Shown here piece after piece: positions 48,665 to 58,900 of a DNA stretch of 64,000 nucleotides. The position numbers and the translations under genes are program-made. Position 1 is the first letter of the stretch. Every line of letters begins with the position of its first letter. This DNA is from Rosenbergiella epipactidis (GTDB lineage Bacteria > Pseudomonadota > Gammaproteobacteria > Enterobacterales > Enterobacteriaceae). The notes beneath the pieces were generated by a model that did not search any database, was not told the DNA's origin, and worked only from the letters and a program-made list of their open reading frames with translations. The stretch is from positions 372,001 through 436,000 of the forward strand of contig NZ_JABBFQ010000003.1 of assembly GCF_018494055.1 (NCBI RefSeq), in the 5' to 3' direction.

Positions 48665-49026
48665 TTGCGCCAATATTTGCGGTCTGCAGTAAAGACGCAA
48701 CGGTTAAGCAGCTAGTAGGGACCTCACCAGTCAGGCTCTATCCCTTTGGCCAGCACTATGACAACGTGGTTTACCCCTACGTAGTGTGGCAGAACGTGGG
48801 TGGAGAGCCTGAGAACTATCTAGGCAATCGTCCTGATATTGACCGCTTTAGTATCCAGATCGATGTTTATGCTAATAGCGACTCTGAAGTTTTGGCCGTG
48901 GCCAGCGCAATCCGCGATGCACTTGAAAGTGTCGCGTACGTCGTTCGGTGGGGCCAGCAAACTATGGATAGTGAAACTAAGAAGTATCGTTACTCATTCG
49001 ATGTTGACTGGCTTGCTCATCGTTAA
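48661..49026 (+). CDS. Tail completion protein (DUF3168-like)
   Basis: This 121-aa protein ([40 protein letters not shown]) fits the DUF3168/gp17 family that joins head and tail. Confidence 0.85.
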   Translation: MIAPIFAVCSKDATVKQLVGTSPVRLYPFGQHYDNVVYPYVVWQNVGGEPENYLGNRPDIDRFSIQIDVYANSDSEVLAVASAIRDALESVAYVVRWGQQTMDSETKKYRYSFDVDWLAHR

Positions 49027-49045
49027 TTCAATTTTACTCGTATAT

Positions 49046-49070
49046 AACCCGCTGCGGCGGGTTTTTTATT
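49046..49070 (+). terminator. Terminator before the tail tube gene
   Basis: AACCCGC/GCGGGTT hairpin with a T run. Near-identical copies occur at 50744 and 60350. Confidence 0.75.
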
Positions 49071-49082
49071 GGAGAAAACCTT

Positions 49083-49595
49083 ATGTCCATAGTAACTCAG
49101 GGGACGCAGTTATATATTTTTGATGGAAAGAAAGTATCTGAAGTTGAATGTATTACCTCATTCACACCTGGAGGAAACTCAGCAGACCAAATTGAAGATA
49201 CTTGTTTGAATGAGCGTAGTTCAAGAACCTATAAAAAAGGTCTCAGAACTCCAGCTCAAGCCTCTGTAGGTTTAAACGCAGATCCTACCAATACCAGCCA
49301 TATTAACCTTCACCAATTAGCCGAGTCAGATGATGAAACATTATTGACGTTTGCAGTGGGTTGGTCAGATGGCACTGCCGCTCCCACGATCGGAACGGCG
49401 GGAGCTGAGGGGGTGGTTGATGGCCTTTCATTACCTAATACCCGTACTTGGTTTGTGTTCCAAGGCTATGTTAGCGACTTCCCTTTTGACTTCCAAGCCA
49501 ATGCAGTCGTAACGACTACCGCGACAATTCAACGCTCAGGCGCTAGTGTTTGGGTACCTAAAGCTGCCGCAGCAACAGAAGAAGCTGGCCACTAA
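49083..49595 (+). CDS. Major tail tube protein
   Basis: This 170-aa protein ([56 protein letters not shown]) fits lambda V-like siphophage tube proteins in sequence and position. GGAGAAAA precedes the ATG. Confidence 0.88.
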   Translation: MSIVTQGTQLYIFDGKKVSEVECITSFTPGGNSADQIEDTCLNERSSRTYKKGLRTPAQASVGLNADPTNTSHINLHQLAESDDETLLTFAVGWSDGTAAPTIGTAGAEGVVDGLSLPNTRTWFVFQGYVSDFPFDFQANAVVTTTATIQRSGASVWVPKAAAATEEAGH

Positions 49596-49634
49596 ACATC
49601 GCCCGGTTCGCCGGGCTAATTCAGAGAACCCAAA

Positions 49635-49985
49635 ATGAAGCTTACTCTCGATAGCTTGAAAGAAACAGGCGCGTTTACTGGTCGTCCAGTAGAGAAAGAG
49701 ATCACTTGGAAGCAAGGTGATAAAGAAATTTCTGCAACGGTCTATATCCGGCCTCTAGGCTACCATTCAGCGAAATCAGACATTCTTTCAAGCAATGGAA
49801 AAATTGATAATGTGGCGGGTCGTATCGCCGCGGCAATTTGTGATGAAAATGGTCATCCAGTATTCACTGCTGAAGATATTACGGGTGAAGCCGATCCAGA
49901 TCGTGGCGCGTTGGATGGTAATCTGACAGTTGCTCTATTAATTGCCATCCATGAAGTTAATGACTTGGGAAAGACAAAGAGCTAA
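49635..49985 (+). CDS. Tail assembly chaperone (G-like)
   Basis: This 116-aa protein (MKLTLDSLKETGAFTGRPVE) has the position and size of lambda G. Near its end the slippery heptamer GGGAAAG (49967-49973) is in the correct frame. The normal product ends NDLGKTKS. Confidence 0.85.
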   Translation: MKLTLDSLKETGAFTGRPVEKEITWKQGDKEISATVYIRPLGYHSAKSDILSSNGKIDNVAGRIAAAICDENGHPVFTAEDITGEADPDRGALDGNLTVALLIAIHEVNDLGKTKS

Positions 49986-50293
49986 CTGCTGAAGAAGAAA
50001 TATGGTGCGAATTAGTCCTTAACGGTATCGGGGGTCGCACCATCGCAGAGGCTCAAGAAAGAATGACCGTGCCAGAGTATCAGCTCTGGCTGTTGTATCG
50101 ACAGAAATACGGTGGGCTTAATCCAATGATGCGAACAGAATGGGGCGCCGCGTTGGTATCATCGGTTATTGCCAACGTAAATAGAGGGCCAAATAGCCAG
50201 CCTTTTACTGTTACTGATTTTTCTCCGCACCTTGCTAGTAATTCAGAAAAAGAAGAGCTAACTCTAGAAGAAGCTAAGAAGCTGTGGCAATAA
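49967..50293 (+). CDS. T extension of the chaperone, made by -1 frameshift
   Basis: After a -1 shift at GGGAAAG, translation continues as KDKELTAEEEIWCELVLNGI, then GRTIAEAQERMTVPEYQLWL to KKLWQ. This gives a G-T fusion of about 220 aa from 49635. The heptamer is the same as that used by lambda G-T. The fusion binds the tape measure protein during tail assembly. Confidence 0.85.
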   Translation, partial: GKDKELTAEEEIWCELVLNGIGGRTIAEAQERMTVPEYQLWLLYRQKYGGLNPMMRTEWGAALVSSVIANVNRGPNSQPFTVTDFSPHLASNSEKEELTLEEAKKLWQ

Positions 50294-50365
50294 AATATAA
50301 TCTTTCTTTATTTGTAATTTATTAGTCGTTAGGATTTATTATCCTATAAACAAAGGCTAAAGATA

Positions 50366-50746
50366 ATGAAAAGAATTTTTGTATTTATTGCTATAGCTTT
50401 CCTATGCGCTGGTTGCAAGCCTCTTGATAGCCAACTTAAAAGGCAAGGCCAGAACACAGTTGAATCATCATTAAAAGACCCTGATAGTGCCGAGTTTCGA
50501 GGTATTCATTTTGTCACTAAATCTTCTGGCTATCTTGAGAAAGAAGGATTTGTCTGCGGAGAGGTGAATGGTAAAAATGGGTTTGGCGCGTATGAAGGTT
50601 ACCAAAAATTCGCAATATTAGTTAGGGCTAAAACACTTTACTACATTCCATTTTTAGGGATTAAGCATGAGGAGTTATCACCAATATTCCTCAATCAACT
50701 AGATCCCCAAAGCCGTGATGAGATACAGATGACTTGTAAATTCTAA
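50366..50746 (+). CDS. Lipoprotein cargo gene, 126 aa
   Basis: A lipoprotein signal with lipobox LCAGC is at residues 13-17. The mature part has ESSLKDPDSAEFRGIHF, a pattern seen in several small enterobacterial and phage lipoproteins, and two further Cys. It is flanked by twin terminators and separates the tail chaperone from the tape measure gene. A surface lipoprotein expressed here could exclude superinfecting phages; that is inference. Confidence 0.65.
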   Translation: MKRIFVFIAIAFLCAGCKPLDSQLKRQGQNTVESSLKDPDSAEFRGIHFVTKSSGYLEKEGFVCGEVNGKNGFGAYEGYQKFAILVRAKTLYYIPFLGIKHEELSPIFLNQLDPQSRDEIQMTCKF

Positions 50747-50767
50747 CCCGCTCCGGCGGGTTTTTTA
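50744..50767 (+). terminator. Terminator after the lipoprotein gene
   Basis: AACCCGCTCCGGCGGGTT hairpin with six T, then TATTGGAG, which also forms the ribosome site of the tape measure gene. It repeats the element at 49046 almost exactly. Confidence 0.8.
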
Positions 50768-50780
50768 TTGGAGTAAATAA

Positions 50781-53198
50781 ATGGCTGGCAAATCATTAGG
50801 TACGCTGACAATAGACTTAATCGCTGAGGTCGGTGGGTTTGTCAGGGGGATGGACAAGGCCGAAAGAGCATCTGATGCTTGGCAAAAGAAAATATCGAAA
50901 GACGCCGCCATAGTGGGTACAGCTATTGGGGCGGCTGTGTCAGCAGTCTCAGCGGGAACTATCTCGCTAATAAAATCGACATCGGAGCACGTTACAGAAA
51001 CAGATCGTTGGGCTAAGTCTTTGGGCATATCGACATCTGCCCTTATACAATGGCAGTATGCAGCAGAAAAGGCGGGGCTATCTGGCGATAACATCGCTGA
51101 TATATTCAAAGATCTAAACGATAAAATCGGAGACGCAGTTTTAAATAAATCAGGTGAGGCAGCCCAAGCACTTGATACGTTAGGCCTATCCGCTAAAAAA
51201 CTTCAAAGCCTAAGCCCAGATAAGGCGCTACTTGCTATAGCTAAAGCCATGGACGGGATGAATGTTGCTCAAAAGACAAATATCTATGAGAGCTTAGGCA
51301 ATGACCTAACTAAACTCATGCCATTATTAAATGATGGAGCCAAAGGCCTAGATGAATTAAAAAGCAAAGCTACAGACTTAGGCATTGCTCCTGATGATGC
51401 AGACATTGATAAACTTGTCGCAGTAAATAAGGTTTTCCAAGATTGGGGAGATAGTATTGATGGGTTTAAAATTAGATTTGTTGTCGCGCTTGGGCAAATA
51501 GATCTATCACCAATCACCGAATCACTTAATAACATTCAAAATGTATTAACCAACCCTGCCACATTGCAAGGGATGTCTAATTTAGTTAGCGGGGCTTTAG
51601 ATTTAGCTAACTTTGTGTCAAAGGTCGCAGCTGGGTTAGGAAACATAGCCCAACTGACAGGTCAAAGATCGGCAGCACTGTCCGGTAAAATTGACGATAC
51701 TGATAAAGGCCAAGTCTCCCAGAGAATTCAGTTTCTTGATTCAACTGGCGATGGTGGTTCTGATGAGGCGACAAGGCTTAAAAGCAGACTCGATTTTCTA
51801 AATGCTCTACCAAGTAAAATAAAAAATGCTAACCAAGCGGCGAGTGCAGCAAAAGGTCTTCAATCAATGCTCAATGACATGGGCATAACATCTGCCGATA
51901 ACCCATACGCATTGAATAAAGGGGATAGTAATCAAAATAAGAAACCACCTAAGCCTAAAGTCGACCACGCAGCATTAAAGCTAGACAACTCCTTCGCCAG
52001 CACTGAACAAGCCTACCTAAAGCAAATCGCGCTCATTGATACTACGGGAAAAAAGTCAGCCAATGTTACAGAGCAGCAAAAGCTAGCCTTTGACTTGTCA
52101 ACTGGCAAGCTGGCTGGACTAAATGACCTGCAGAAAAAACGCCTAGAATCATTAGCCCAAGAAGTTGACCGCCTTAACTCAGTGAAAAAGGCTAATGAGG
52201 ATAACGCCAAGGTGGCGGCTTACGTTGCGACCTTACAGCAAGGAAATCAGAACAATCGGGACACTCTTAATGCTGATTTAATCGGTGCGGGCGCTGGTGA
52301 TAAGGCTAGGGATAGACTTAAACAAATGGCATCTATCCGACAGGACTTCAATAATCAGCAGTTAGAGTTAAATCGTCAATATAGTGATGATGGCAATAAG
52401 GATGTCTACGATAAAGAAACTGCAGCGCTTAGTGACGCATTAAATCAGCGATTGACTGACCAGCAGGACTACTATGACAAGATTGACCAGCTCAATAATG
52501 ATTGGTCGGCAGGATTTATGGATGGGCTTCAAAACTCAGTGGATTCAGCCAACAATCTTTATCAGCAGATGGGCAGTCTCGCACAAAGCACTTTCAGCGG
52601 AATGGCTGACGCACTGACTAACTTTGCGCTGACGGGCAAAGCCAGTTTTAAGGACTTCACCAAGTCTGTTCTCAGCGACCTATCCCGTATAGCTATGCAA
52701 AAGGCTCTAGCTGGAATCGTTGGTAGTTTCTTTGGTAGCGGTCTAACTCCAAGCGCGGGGACGGCCATTAGCGGATCTGGCGCATTAGGCTTACCGACAA
52801 GTTACACAGGATATGATAGCGGGGGCTTTACAGGTGATGGTGGTAAGTACGATCCAGCTGGTATTGTCCATAAAGGGGAGTTCGTTTTCACCAAGGAGGC
52901 TACCAGCAGAATCGGTGTGGACAACCTTTACAAGATGATGCGTGGTTATTCTGATGGGGGCTATGTCAATGGATCGGCGGTAACACCTAAAGCTGTTAGC
53001 CAGCTGTCAGGAAGCAGTGGTGTAGCAAGTGTTGGGAACATCACAGTCAATGTCGATAGTAGCGGCAAAACTTCTAGTGGTTCAGCTACTGACGGCCAAG
53101 GAATTGGTAAGCAAATACAGGCCGCAGTAATCAACACAATCAACGACCAAGCCAATAGGCAAGGAACTCCACTCTGGCGAGCCATTAAGGGGCGGTAA
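50781..53198 (+). CDS. Tail tape measure protein
   Basis: This 805-aa protein sets tail length. The N-terminal part has IDLIAEVGGFVRGMDKAERA and hydrophobic AIVGTAIGAAVSAVSAGTIS. The middle is long coiled-coil sequence. The C-terminal part has the lambda H-like segment FSGMADALTNFALTGKASFK and SDLSRIAMQKALAGIVGSFF. Confidence 0.92.
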   Translation: MAGKSLGTLTIDLIAEVGGFVRGMDKAERASDAWQKKISKDAAIVGTAIGAAVSAVSAGTISLIKSTSEHVTETDRWAKSLGISTSALIQWQYAAEKAGLSGDNIADIFKDLNDKIGDAVLNKSGEAAQALDTLGLSAKKLQSLSPDKALLAIAKAMDGMNVAQKTNIYESLGNDLTKLMPLLNDGAKGLDELKSKATDLGIAPDDADIDKLVAVNKVFQDWGDSIDGFKIRFVVALGQIDLSPITESLNNIQNVLTNPATLQGMSNLVSGALDLANFVSKVAAGLGNIAQLTGQRSAALSGKIDDTDKGQVSQRIQFLDSTGDGGSDEATRLKSRLDFLNALPSKIKNANQAASAAKGLQSMLNDMGITSADNPYALNKGDSNQNKKPPKPKVDHAALKLDNSFASTEQAYLKQIALIDTTGKKSANVTEQQKLAFDLSTGKLAGLNDLQKKRLESLAQEVDRLNSVKKANEDNAKVAAYVATLQQGNQNNRDTLNADLIGAGAGDKARDRLKQMASIRQDFNNQQLELNRQYSDDGNKDVYDKETAALSDALNQRLTDQQDYYDKIDQLNNDWSAGFMDGLQNSVDSANNLYQQMGSLAQSTFSGMADALTNFALTGKASFKDFTKSVLSDLSRIAMQKALAGIVGSFFGSGLTPSAGTAISGSGALGLPTSYTGYDSGGFTGDGGKYDPAGIVHKGEFVFTKEATSRIGVDNLYKMMRGYSDGGYVNGSAVTPKAVSQLSGSSGVASVGNITVNVDSSGKTSSGSATDGQGIGKQIQAAVINTINDQANRQGTPLWRAIKGR

Positions 53199-53533
53199 TG
53201 GATACATTCAGTTATTGCGTCCAAATAGGCGCGACAGGAACGGTGCCGGTGAAGGTTAACTCGGCACAGTTCGACGATGGCTATAAGCAGGTTAGCGGAG
53301 TTGGCATTAACTCAGTTGCCGAAACGTGGAACCTGACGAGTAAGGGGCCGCTGGCAGATATGCAAAAAGTGAGGGATTTTCTCACATCACATTGTGCATC
53401 ATCTTTCAATTGGAAGAACCCGTGGGGCGAAACCAAGATGTATCGAGTTAAAGCTGATTCCATTACACCTAATTTCGTTACCGGGCAGTATGTAGAACTA
53501 TCATTCACATTTGAACAGGCCTTTGCGCCTTAG
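53198..53533 (+). CDS. Minor tail protein (lambda M-like)
   Basis: This 111-aa protein (VNSAQFDDGYKQVSGVGINS, VRDFLTSHCASSFNWKNPWG) fits lambda M family proteins. It overlaps the tape measure stop by 1 bp. Confidence 0.88.
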   Translation: MDTFSYCVQIGATGTVPVKVNSAQFDDGYKQVSGVGINSVAETWNLTSKGPLADMQKVRDFLTSHCASSFNWKNPWGETKMYRVKADSITPNFVTGQYVELSFTFEQAFAP

Positions 53534-53540
53534 TGATGTT

Positions 53541-53750
53541 TTATTGGTATTTAATCCGGTGGGCTCTATTTCTGACTTCCTTAAATTTATGAGTTATTTG
53601 CTCTCTTGTCATTTTATAACCACACTGATGGCAAGTTGGTAAGTTGGCTAAAAAATACGCTTCCGTAATAACTTTTCCATTAGTGTTGAATCTAAAACCA
53701 TTACATTTACTGCAGGAAATAGGAGATAGAGTAGTAGTCATTTTTTGCAT
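53541..53750 (-). CDS. Small zinc-ribbon protein, reversed cargo
   Basis: The 69-aa part from MQKMTTTLSPISCSKCNGFR has two CxxC pairs (SCSKCNG and PTCHQCG), typical of a zinc ribbon. The gene is on the minus strand between M and L, AT-rich, and faces the M gene. Upstream in-frame starts overlap the terminator and are less likely. The family resembles small phage zinc-ribbon proteins; the role is unknown. Confidence 0.5.
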   Translation of the reverse strand: MQKMTTTLSPISCSKCNGFRFNTNGKVITEAYFLANLPTCHQCGYKMTREQITHKFKEVRNRAHRIKYQ

Positions 53751-53835
53751 GTAATCAATTTTGGTAGATAAACATAATATTTTCTTATGAATGTGTTTTT
53801 GATCTATATCAATTAATTTTGAAATTATCTTAGAT

Positions 53836-53859
53836 GCCGCCTTCGGGCGGTTTTTTTTA
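53836..53859 (+). terminator. Terminator before minor tail gene L
   Basis: GCCGCC/GGGCGG hairpin with eight T just upstream of the L ribosome site. Confidence 0.8.
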
Positions 53860-53869
53860 TGGGAGAAAT

Positions 53870-54607
53870 ATGTCATTCACAGCAGACTTACAGCAATTAG
53901 AACCCGGTTCGCTTGTCCAGCTCATTGAAGTGGACGGCACTGAGTTTGGCATAGATAAGGTCCTTCGATTCCATGCCTACAATATTTCCGAAGAGGGTTG
54001 GCAGTCTTTTGCAGCCGAAAACCTGCCGTCGATTATCTGGCAGGGTAATGAGTACGACCCGCATCCGTATAAGCTAGAAGGTGTAGATGTATCGAGTGAA
54101 GGCTCACAGCCCACACCCACCTTATCGGTCGGGAACGTGATGAACTACGTGACGGCGCTCTGTCTGCAATACGATGACATGGTGAAGGCCAAGGTCAAAG
54201 TTCATTACACCTTTAAAAGGTATCTAGATGCAGCTAACTGGAAGCAAGGTAATCCAGACGCTAATCCCAATGAAGAGCGAGAGCGGATTTTCTATATCAA
54301 CGCTAAAACCTCGGAAACTCGTGCCCAAGTAGAATTCGAGCTGTGCTCACCGTTTAATCTGCAATCCTTGCAACTTCCAACTCGCCAAATAACCCCCATT
54401 TGTACCTGGTGTATGCGCGGCTGGTATCGCTCAGGGACGGGTTGTGATTATGCGGGGAGTAAATATTTTACTAAGGATGGAACGCCTACTGATGACCCGT
54501 CAAAGGATGTCTGCGGGGGGCTGATGGATGATTGCAAACGTAGAATCGGCGAAAGCTCACCTCTTCCATTTGGTGGTTTTCCGGGGGCCAACTTACAGGG
54601 GAAATAA
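53870..54607 (+). CDS. Minor tail protein L
   Basis: This 245-aa protein (LEPGSLVQLIEVDGTEFGID) has a C-terminal Cys-rich domain (PICTWCMRGWYRSGTGCDYA, DVCGGLMDDCKRR). The Cys pattern fits the iron-sulphur centre known from lambda L. The ATG at 53870 is after GGGAG. Confidence 0.9.
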   Translation: MSFTADLQQLEPGSLVQLIEVDGTEFGIDKVLRFHAYNISEEGWQSFAAENLPSIIWQGNEYDPHPYKLEGVDVSSEGSQPTPTLSVGNVMNYVTALCLQYDDMVKAKVKVHYTFKRYLDAANWKQGNPDANPNEERERIFYINAKTSETRAQVEFELCSPFNLQSLQLPTRQITPICTWCMRGWYRSGTGCDYAGSKYFTKDGTPTDDPSKDVCGGLMDDCKRRIGESSPLPFGGFPGANLQGK

Positions 54608-54609
54608 TC

Positions 54610-55338
54610 ATGCGTGAGAAATTGCTCGAGGCAATACGCCAGCACGTTATCGCTGAATACCCGAAAGAAGCCTGTGGCGTGATTATCCAGAAGGGTAATA
54701 AGCAAACCTATATCCCTTGCCACAATGATGCCGACGACCCTCTGAATACCTTTGTGATGCGTGAGTGTGATTACCGGTCAGCCGAACAAGAGGGCGAGGT
54801 GATTATGATTGTCCATTCTCACCCGGATGTACCGGTACTTATCCCCTCAGAAATGGACAGAATTCAGTGCGATTACTCTGGCCTTGAGTGGGGCATTATG
54901 TCGTGGCCTGATGGGGATTTCTGCACATTCTCACCGCGCACTGACCGTGATTATGTTGGTCGTCCTTGGGTGCTCGGTCACGCTGATTGCTGGTCGATAA
55001 TTATGGACTACCACAAGCGAGAGTATGGGATAGAGCTACGCAACTGGTCGGTACCCTATGAATGGTGGGTAGGTGGCAAAGAAAACCGTTACGAAGATAA
55101 CTGGCGCGATGAGGGATTTATCGAGGTGCAGACCCCGCAGCCCGGCGACATGATAATGATGCAAATCGGCGCGCCAGTGACCAACCATGCGGCGATTTAC
55201 CTCGGGGACAACCTAATTCTTCATCACAACTTCGGCAATCTCTCAACGCGCGTTCCCTACGGTCAATACTTCCGTGACCGTACCGTGCGCATCGTTCGAC
55301 ACAAGGACATTCCTAATGCTAAAAACCCTTATCCTTAA
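54610..55338 (+). CDS. Tail tip assembly protein K (JAB/NlpC-P60)
   Basis: This 242-aa protein joins an N-terminal JAB/Mov34 metallopeptidase-like domain (IMIVHSHPDVPVLIPSEMDR) and a C-terminal NlpC/P60 domain. The latter has the catalytic Cys in LGHADCWSIIMDYH and the His in TNHAAIYLG. It is a lambda K homologue, which may open peptidoglycan or process tail proteins. Confidence 0.9.
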   Translation: MREKLLEAIRQHVIAEYPKEACGVIIQKGNKQTYIPCHNDADDPLNTFVMRECDYRSAEQEGEVIMIVHSHPDVPVLIPSEMDRIQCDYSGLEWGIMSWPDGDFCTFSPRTDRDYVGRPWVLGHADCWSIIMDYHKREYGIELRNWSVPYEWWVGGKENRYEDNWRDEGFIEVQTPQPGDMIMMQIGAPVTNHAAIYLGDNLILHHNFGNLSTRVPYGQYFRDRTVRIVRHKDIPNAKNPYP

Positions 55339-55930
55339 AGGCCAAGCGGCTAAGAAATTCGGTAAGACTCATCAATTCAACGTTGCTGATTTAAACGAGA
55401 TGATCCGGGCGATGTGCTCCCAGGTGAAGGGATTTAAAAAATACCTGGCTACCGCGCATCATGATGGTGTTCACTTCGCCTTTTTCTCTGGCAAGAGCAA
55501 TGTTGGACTAGAAGGTTTCGACCTGACTCGCTCTGAAAATACCTACACCATGCAGCCTGTTCCCCGAGGCGCGAAAAGTGGCGGGTTACTGCAAGTGGTT
55601 ATCGGTGCGGCTGTTATTGGTGCTGCATTGTTAATTCCCGCAGCGGGAATCCCTGCTATCGGCTTAACTGCTGCCGGTGCAGGTACCGCAGCCACTGCAT
55701 TAGCCGGTATCGGAATATCGATGTCGCTCGGCGGTGTCGTCCAGATGCTAACACCGCAGCCAAAAATGAGCGTCGGGTCGTCTTCCAGTGCGGACAATAA
55801 ACCAAACTATGCCTTTGGTGCGCCGGTGAATACGGTGGCAATGGGCTATCCGGTTCCGGTGCTGTACGGTGAGCGAGAGGTCGGCGGGGCGGTGATTAGT
55901 GCCGGGATATTCTCCAGCGACCAGCAATAA
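55316..55930 (+). CDS. Tail assembly protein I
   Basis: This 204-aa protein starts MLKTLILKGQAAKKFGKTHQ after AAGGA. It has glycine-rich hydrophobic segments (LLQVVIGAAVIGAALLIPAA, IGISMSLGGVVQMLTPQP) and ends near YPVPVLYGEREVGGAVISAG, all typical of lambda I. It overlaps gene K by 23 bp. Confidence 0.88.
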   Translation: MLKTLILKGQAAKKFGKTHQFNVADLNEMIRAMCSQVKGFKKYLATAHHDGVHFAFFSGKSNVGLEGFDLTRSENTYTMQPVPRGAKSGGLLQVVIGAAVIGAALLIPAAGIPAIGLTAAGAGTAATALAGIGISMSLGGVVQMLTPQPKMSVGSSSSADNKPNYAFGAPVNTVAMGYPVPVLYGEREVGGAVISAGIFSSDQQ

Positions 55931-55946
55931 CTTAACGAATTCAATC

Positions 55947-55969
55947 AGGTCAGTTTGGTGGCCTTTTTT
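55947..55969 (+). terminator. Terminator-like hairpin before J
   Basis: GGTCA/TGGCC hairpin with a G-T pair and a run of seven T, followed by the J ribosome site. Confidence 0.55.
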
Positions 55970-55981
55970 TATGGGTGAAAC

Positions 55982-58900
55982 ATGGCATTTATTCAAGATT
56001 ACCCGATTCAAGGCCGCAAGGGCGGTGCTGCAAAAGCCCATACGCCTGTTGAGCAGGCTGATAACTTATTGTCTGAAGCCAAGCTTAAAATGTTGCTCGC
56101 GGTGTGCGAGGGGGAAGTCGAGGGCACGGTCACCGCGCAGCAAATCTACCTCAACGACACGCCGCTGGCCAATGATGATGGGTCGTATAATTTCACTGGG
56201 GTAAAGTGGGAGTTTCGACGCGGCACACAAGACCAAGAATATATCCAAGGTATGCCAGAGATTGATAACGAGTTATCAGCCGGGCAAACAATTACTACCA
56301 CGAATCCGTGGACTCGGCAATTCACCGATACATCGCTAGACGCGGTCCGCATTAAACTCAGTGTTCCAGCGCAATATCAATACAAAGATAATGGCGATAT
56401 AGTGGGTACCGTCACCGAGTACGCAATTGACCTATCTACCGATGGCGGTAGTTATAAAACTGTTGTACAGGGAAAATTTGACGGTAAAACGACTTCCGAG
56501 TATCAGCGTGACCACCGCATCGATTTAGTAAGTGGCGCTAAGTCTTCGGCTATTCGTGTAAGACGCATCACGGCTGACTCTACCGATACTAAGCTGGTCA
56601 ATGCCTTTAAGATTTTCTCTTTCGCTGAGGTCATCGACAGCAAGCTGCGTTACCCGAATACCTCCTTACTTTTTATTGAGGTTAATTCAGAGCAGTTTAC
56701 CAACGGCGCGCCGAAAGTCACGGTGAAGATGAAAGGTAAGTTAATCCGCGTACCGGATAACTATGACCCGGTAACACGGACTTATTCTGGTAGCTGGTCC
56801 GGTAATTTTAAGCTGGCTTATAGCAATAACCCTGCGTGGGTATTCTATGACCTGATTCTCGATAAGATTTACGGCATGGGTAACCGTGTCGATGCTTCCA
56901 TGATTGATAAATGGGGCTTGTATCAAATCGCGGTCTACTGTGATGATATGGTATCAAATGGCGCGGGCGGGACCGAGCCTCGCTTTACCTGTAATGCTTA
57001 TGTGCAATCACAGGAAGAAGCTTTTACTGTGATGCAAGATTTTGCAGCTATCTTTCGTGGCATTACCTTTTGGGGCAACTCACAAGTAATCGTCAATGCC
57101 GACGTGCCGGTCGATGATTTGGAGTGGACTTACACCGCAGCAAATGTCGTCGATGGGATGTTTAGCTATGCCGGCGGCTCATACAAGAACCGCAATACTT
57201 CCTGTCAGGTAAGCTATTCTGACCCAGCCAATCATTACTCTGACACTATCGAGGCAGTCTACGACTCCGATTTAGTTGAGCGTTACGGCGTGCAGCAAAT
57301 GAGCTTAACGGCTATCGGCTGTACATCCCAGAGCGAGGCACATCGGCGCGGTCGTTGGGCGCTACTCTCCAACTCGAAAGATGCCACCGTTTCATTTAGT
57401 GTCGGGTTAGATGGGCATATCCCACTACCGACTTCAATTATCGGCGTTGCTGACCCTTACCGGGCAGGAAAACAAAACGGTGGGAGAATCTCAGCAGTTA
57501 ATGGCCTTGCTATCACACTAGATAGAGAGGTTGATTTCACGGCAGGTGACAGGCTTATCCTTAACTTACCTGACGGCACTTCGCAGACTCGCACCATTGC
57601 CAGCATCGCGGCAGATAAGAAGACCATCACCGTTAACACAGCCTACAAAACTGACCCTGTTCCCGGGGCGGTGTGGATTATCGATAGTGACAACCTAGCG
57701 GCTCAACAATTTCGGGTAACCTCGATTACGGATAATGACGACGGAACCTTTACCGTTGCCGCTGTTCAGTATGACCCGAACAAATTCCGCTACATTGATG
57801 ACGGGGTGAAAATCCAACCGGCACCCGTGACGGTTACACCAACCAGTGTGATGAGTGCGCCACAAAATATCGTGGTCACTGAAGTTGACCATATCGCCCA
57901 AGGTGTCACGGTAGCAACACTGCAAGCGGCATGGGATAAGGTAGACGGGGCAATAAACTACACCGCACAGTGGCGCAAAGATAACGGCGACTGGGTGAAT
58001 GTTGGCTTGACCAGCGCGCAAGGTTTCTCTGTACAGGGGATTTATGCTGGCGTTTATGATGTACGGGTGAGGGCCATCAACGCCGCTGATGTATCCTCGC
58101 CATGGGGGTATGCTCAGGGTGTAACGTTATCAGGCAAAGTCGGAAAGCCAGGCACACCTGTTAACCTGCTCGCTACGGATGACGTGGTGTGGAATATCGA
58201 CCTAACATGGGCCTTCCCTGATGGCTCGGGTGATACTGCGTACACTGAATTGCAGGTCGCCACCACGCCCGATGGACAAAACCCTCAACTTCTCACGCTG
58301 GTTCCTTATCCGGGGAGTAATTATCAGCATGGCCCCATGCCAGCAGGTGTGCGCCGCTGGTACCGGGCTAGGATAATCGACAAAATTGGCAACAAGGGAG
58401 ACTGGACGGCGTTCGTTGAAGGTCAATCGAGTATCGATGCCTCTGAAATACTCGGCGACATTACCAACCAAGTGCTTCAAAGCGAGGCAGGCAAGCAGTT
58501 AGTCGCCAAGATTGACACTAACGTTGAAGGTATTCTACAGAATGCGCTCGATAATAACGCGATTGTCGATCATCAAATGGTCGTGAATGGACAGAACCGC
58601 GCTGACATTATCTCGGTGAAAACCACTATCGCCGATAATGACCACGCTTATGCGCAGAAGTTTGACCAAATACAGGCAACTGTTGGCGAAAATACCGCGG
58701 CAATCTCTCAGAAAGCCACGACGCAATTCTCTACAGACGGCACGGGTTCAGCGGTATTTAGCGTTAATGCTGGCGTGACCTATAAAGGGACTTATTACTC
58801 TGCCGGTATGTCTATCGGTGTGCAAGTTGCCGGTGACGGTGGGGTAAGTTCGCAAGTATTATTCCTTGCGGATAGGGTTGCTGTAATGAGCCAAGCGGGA

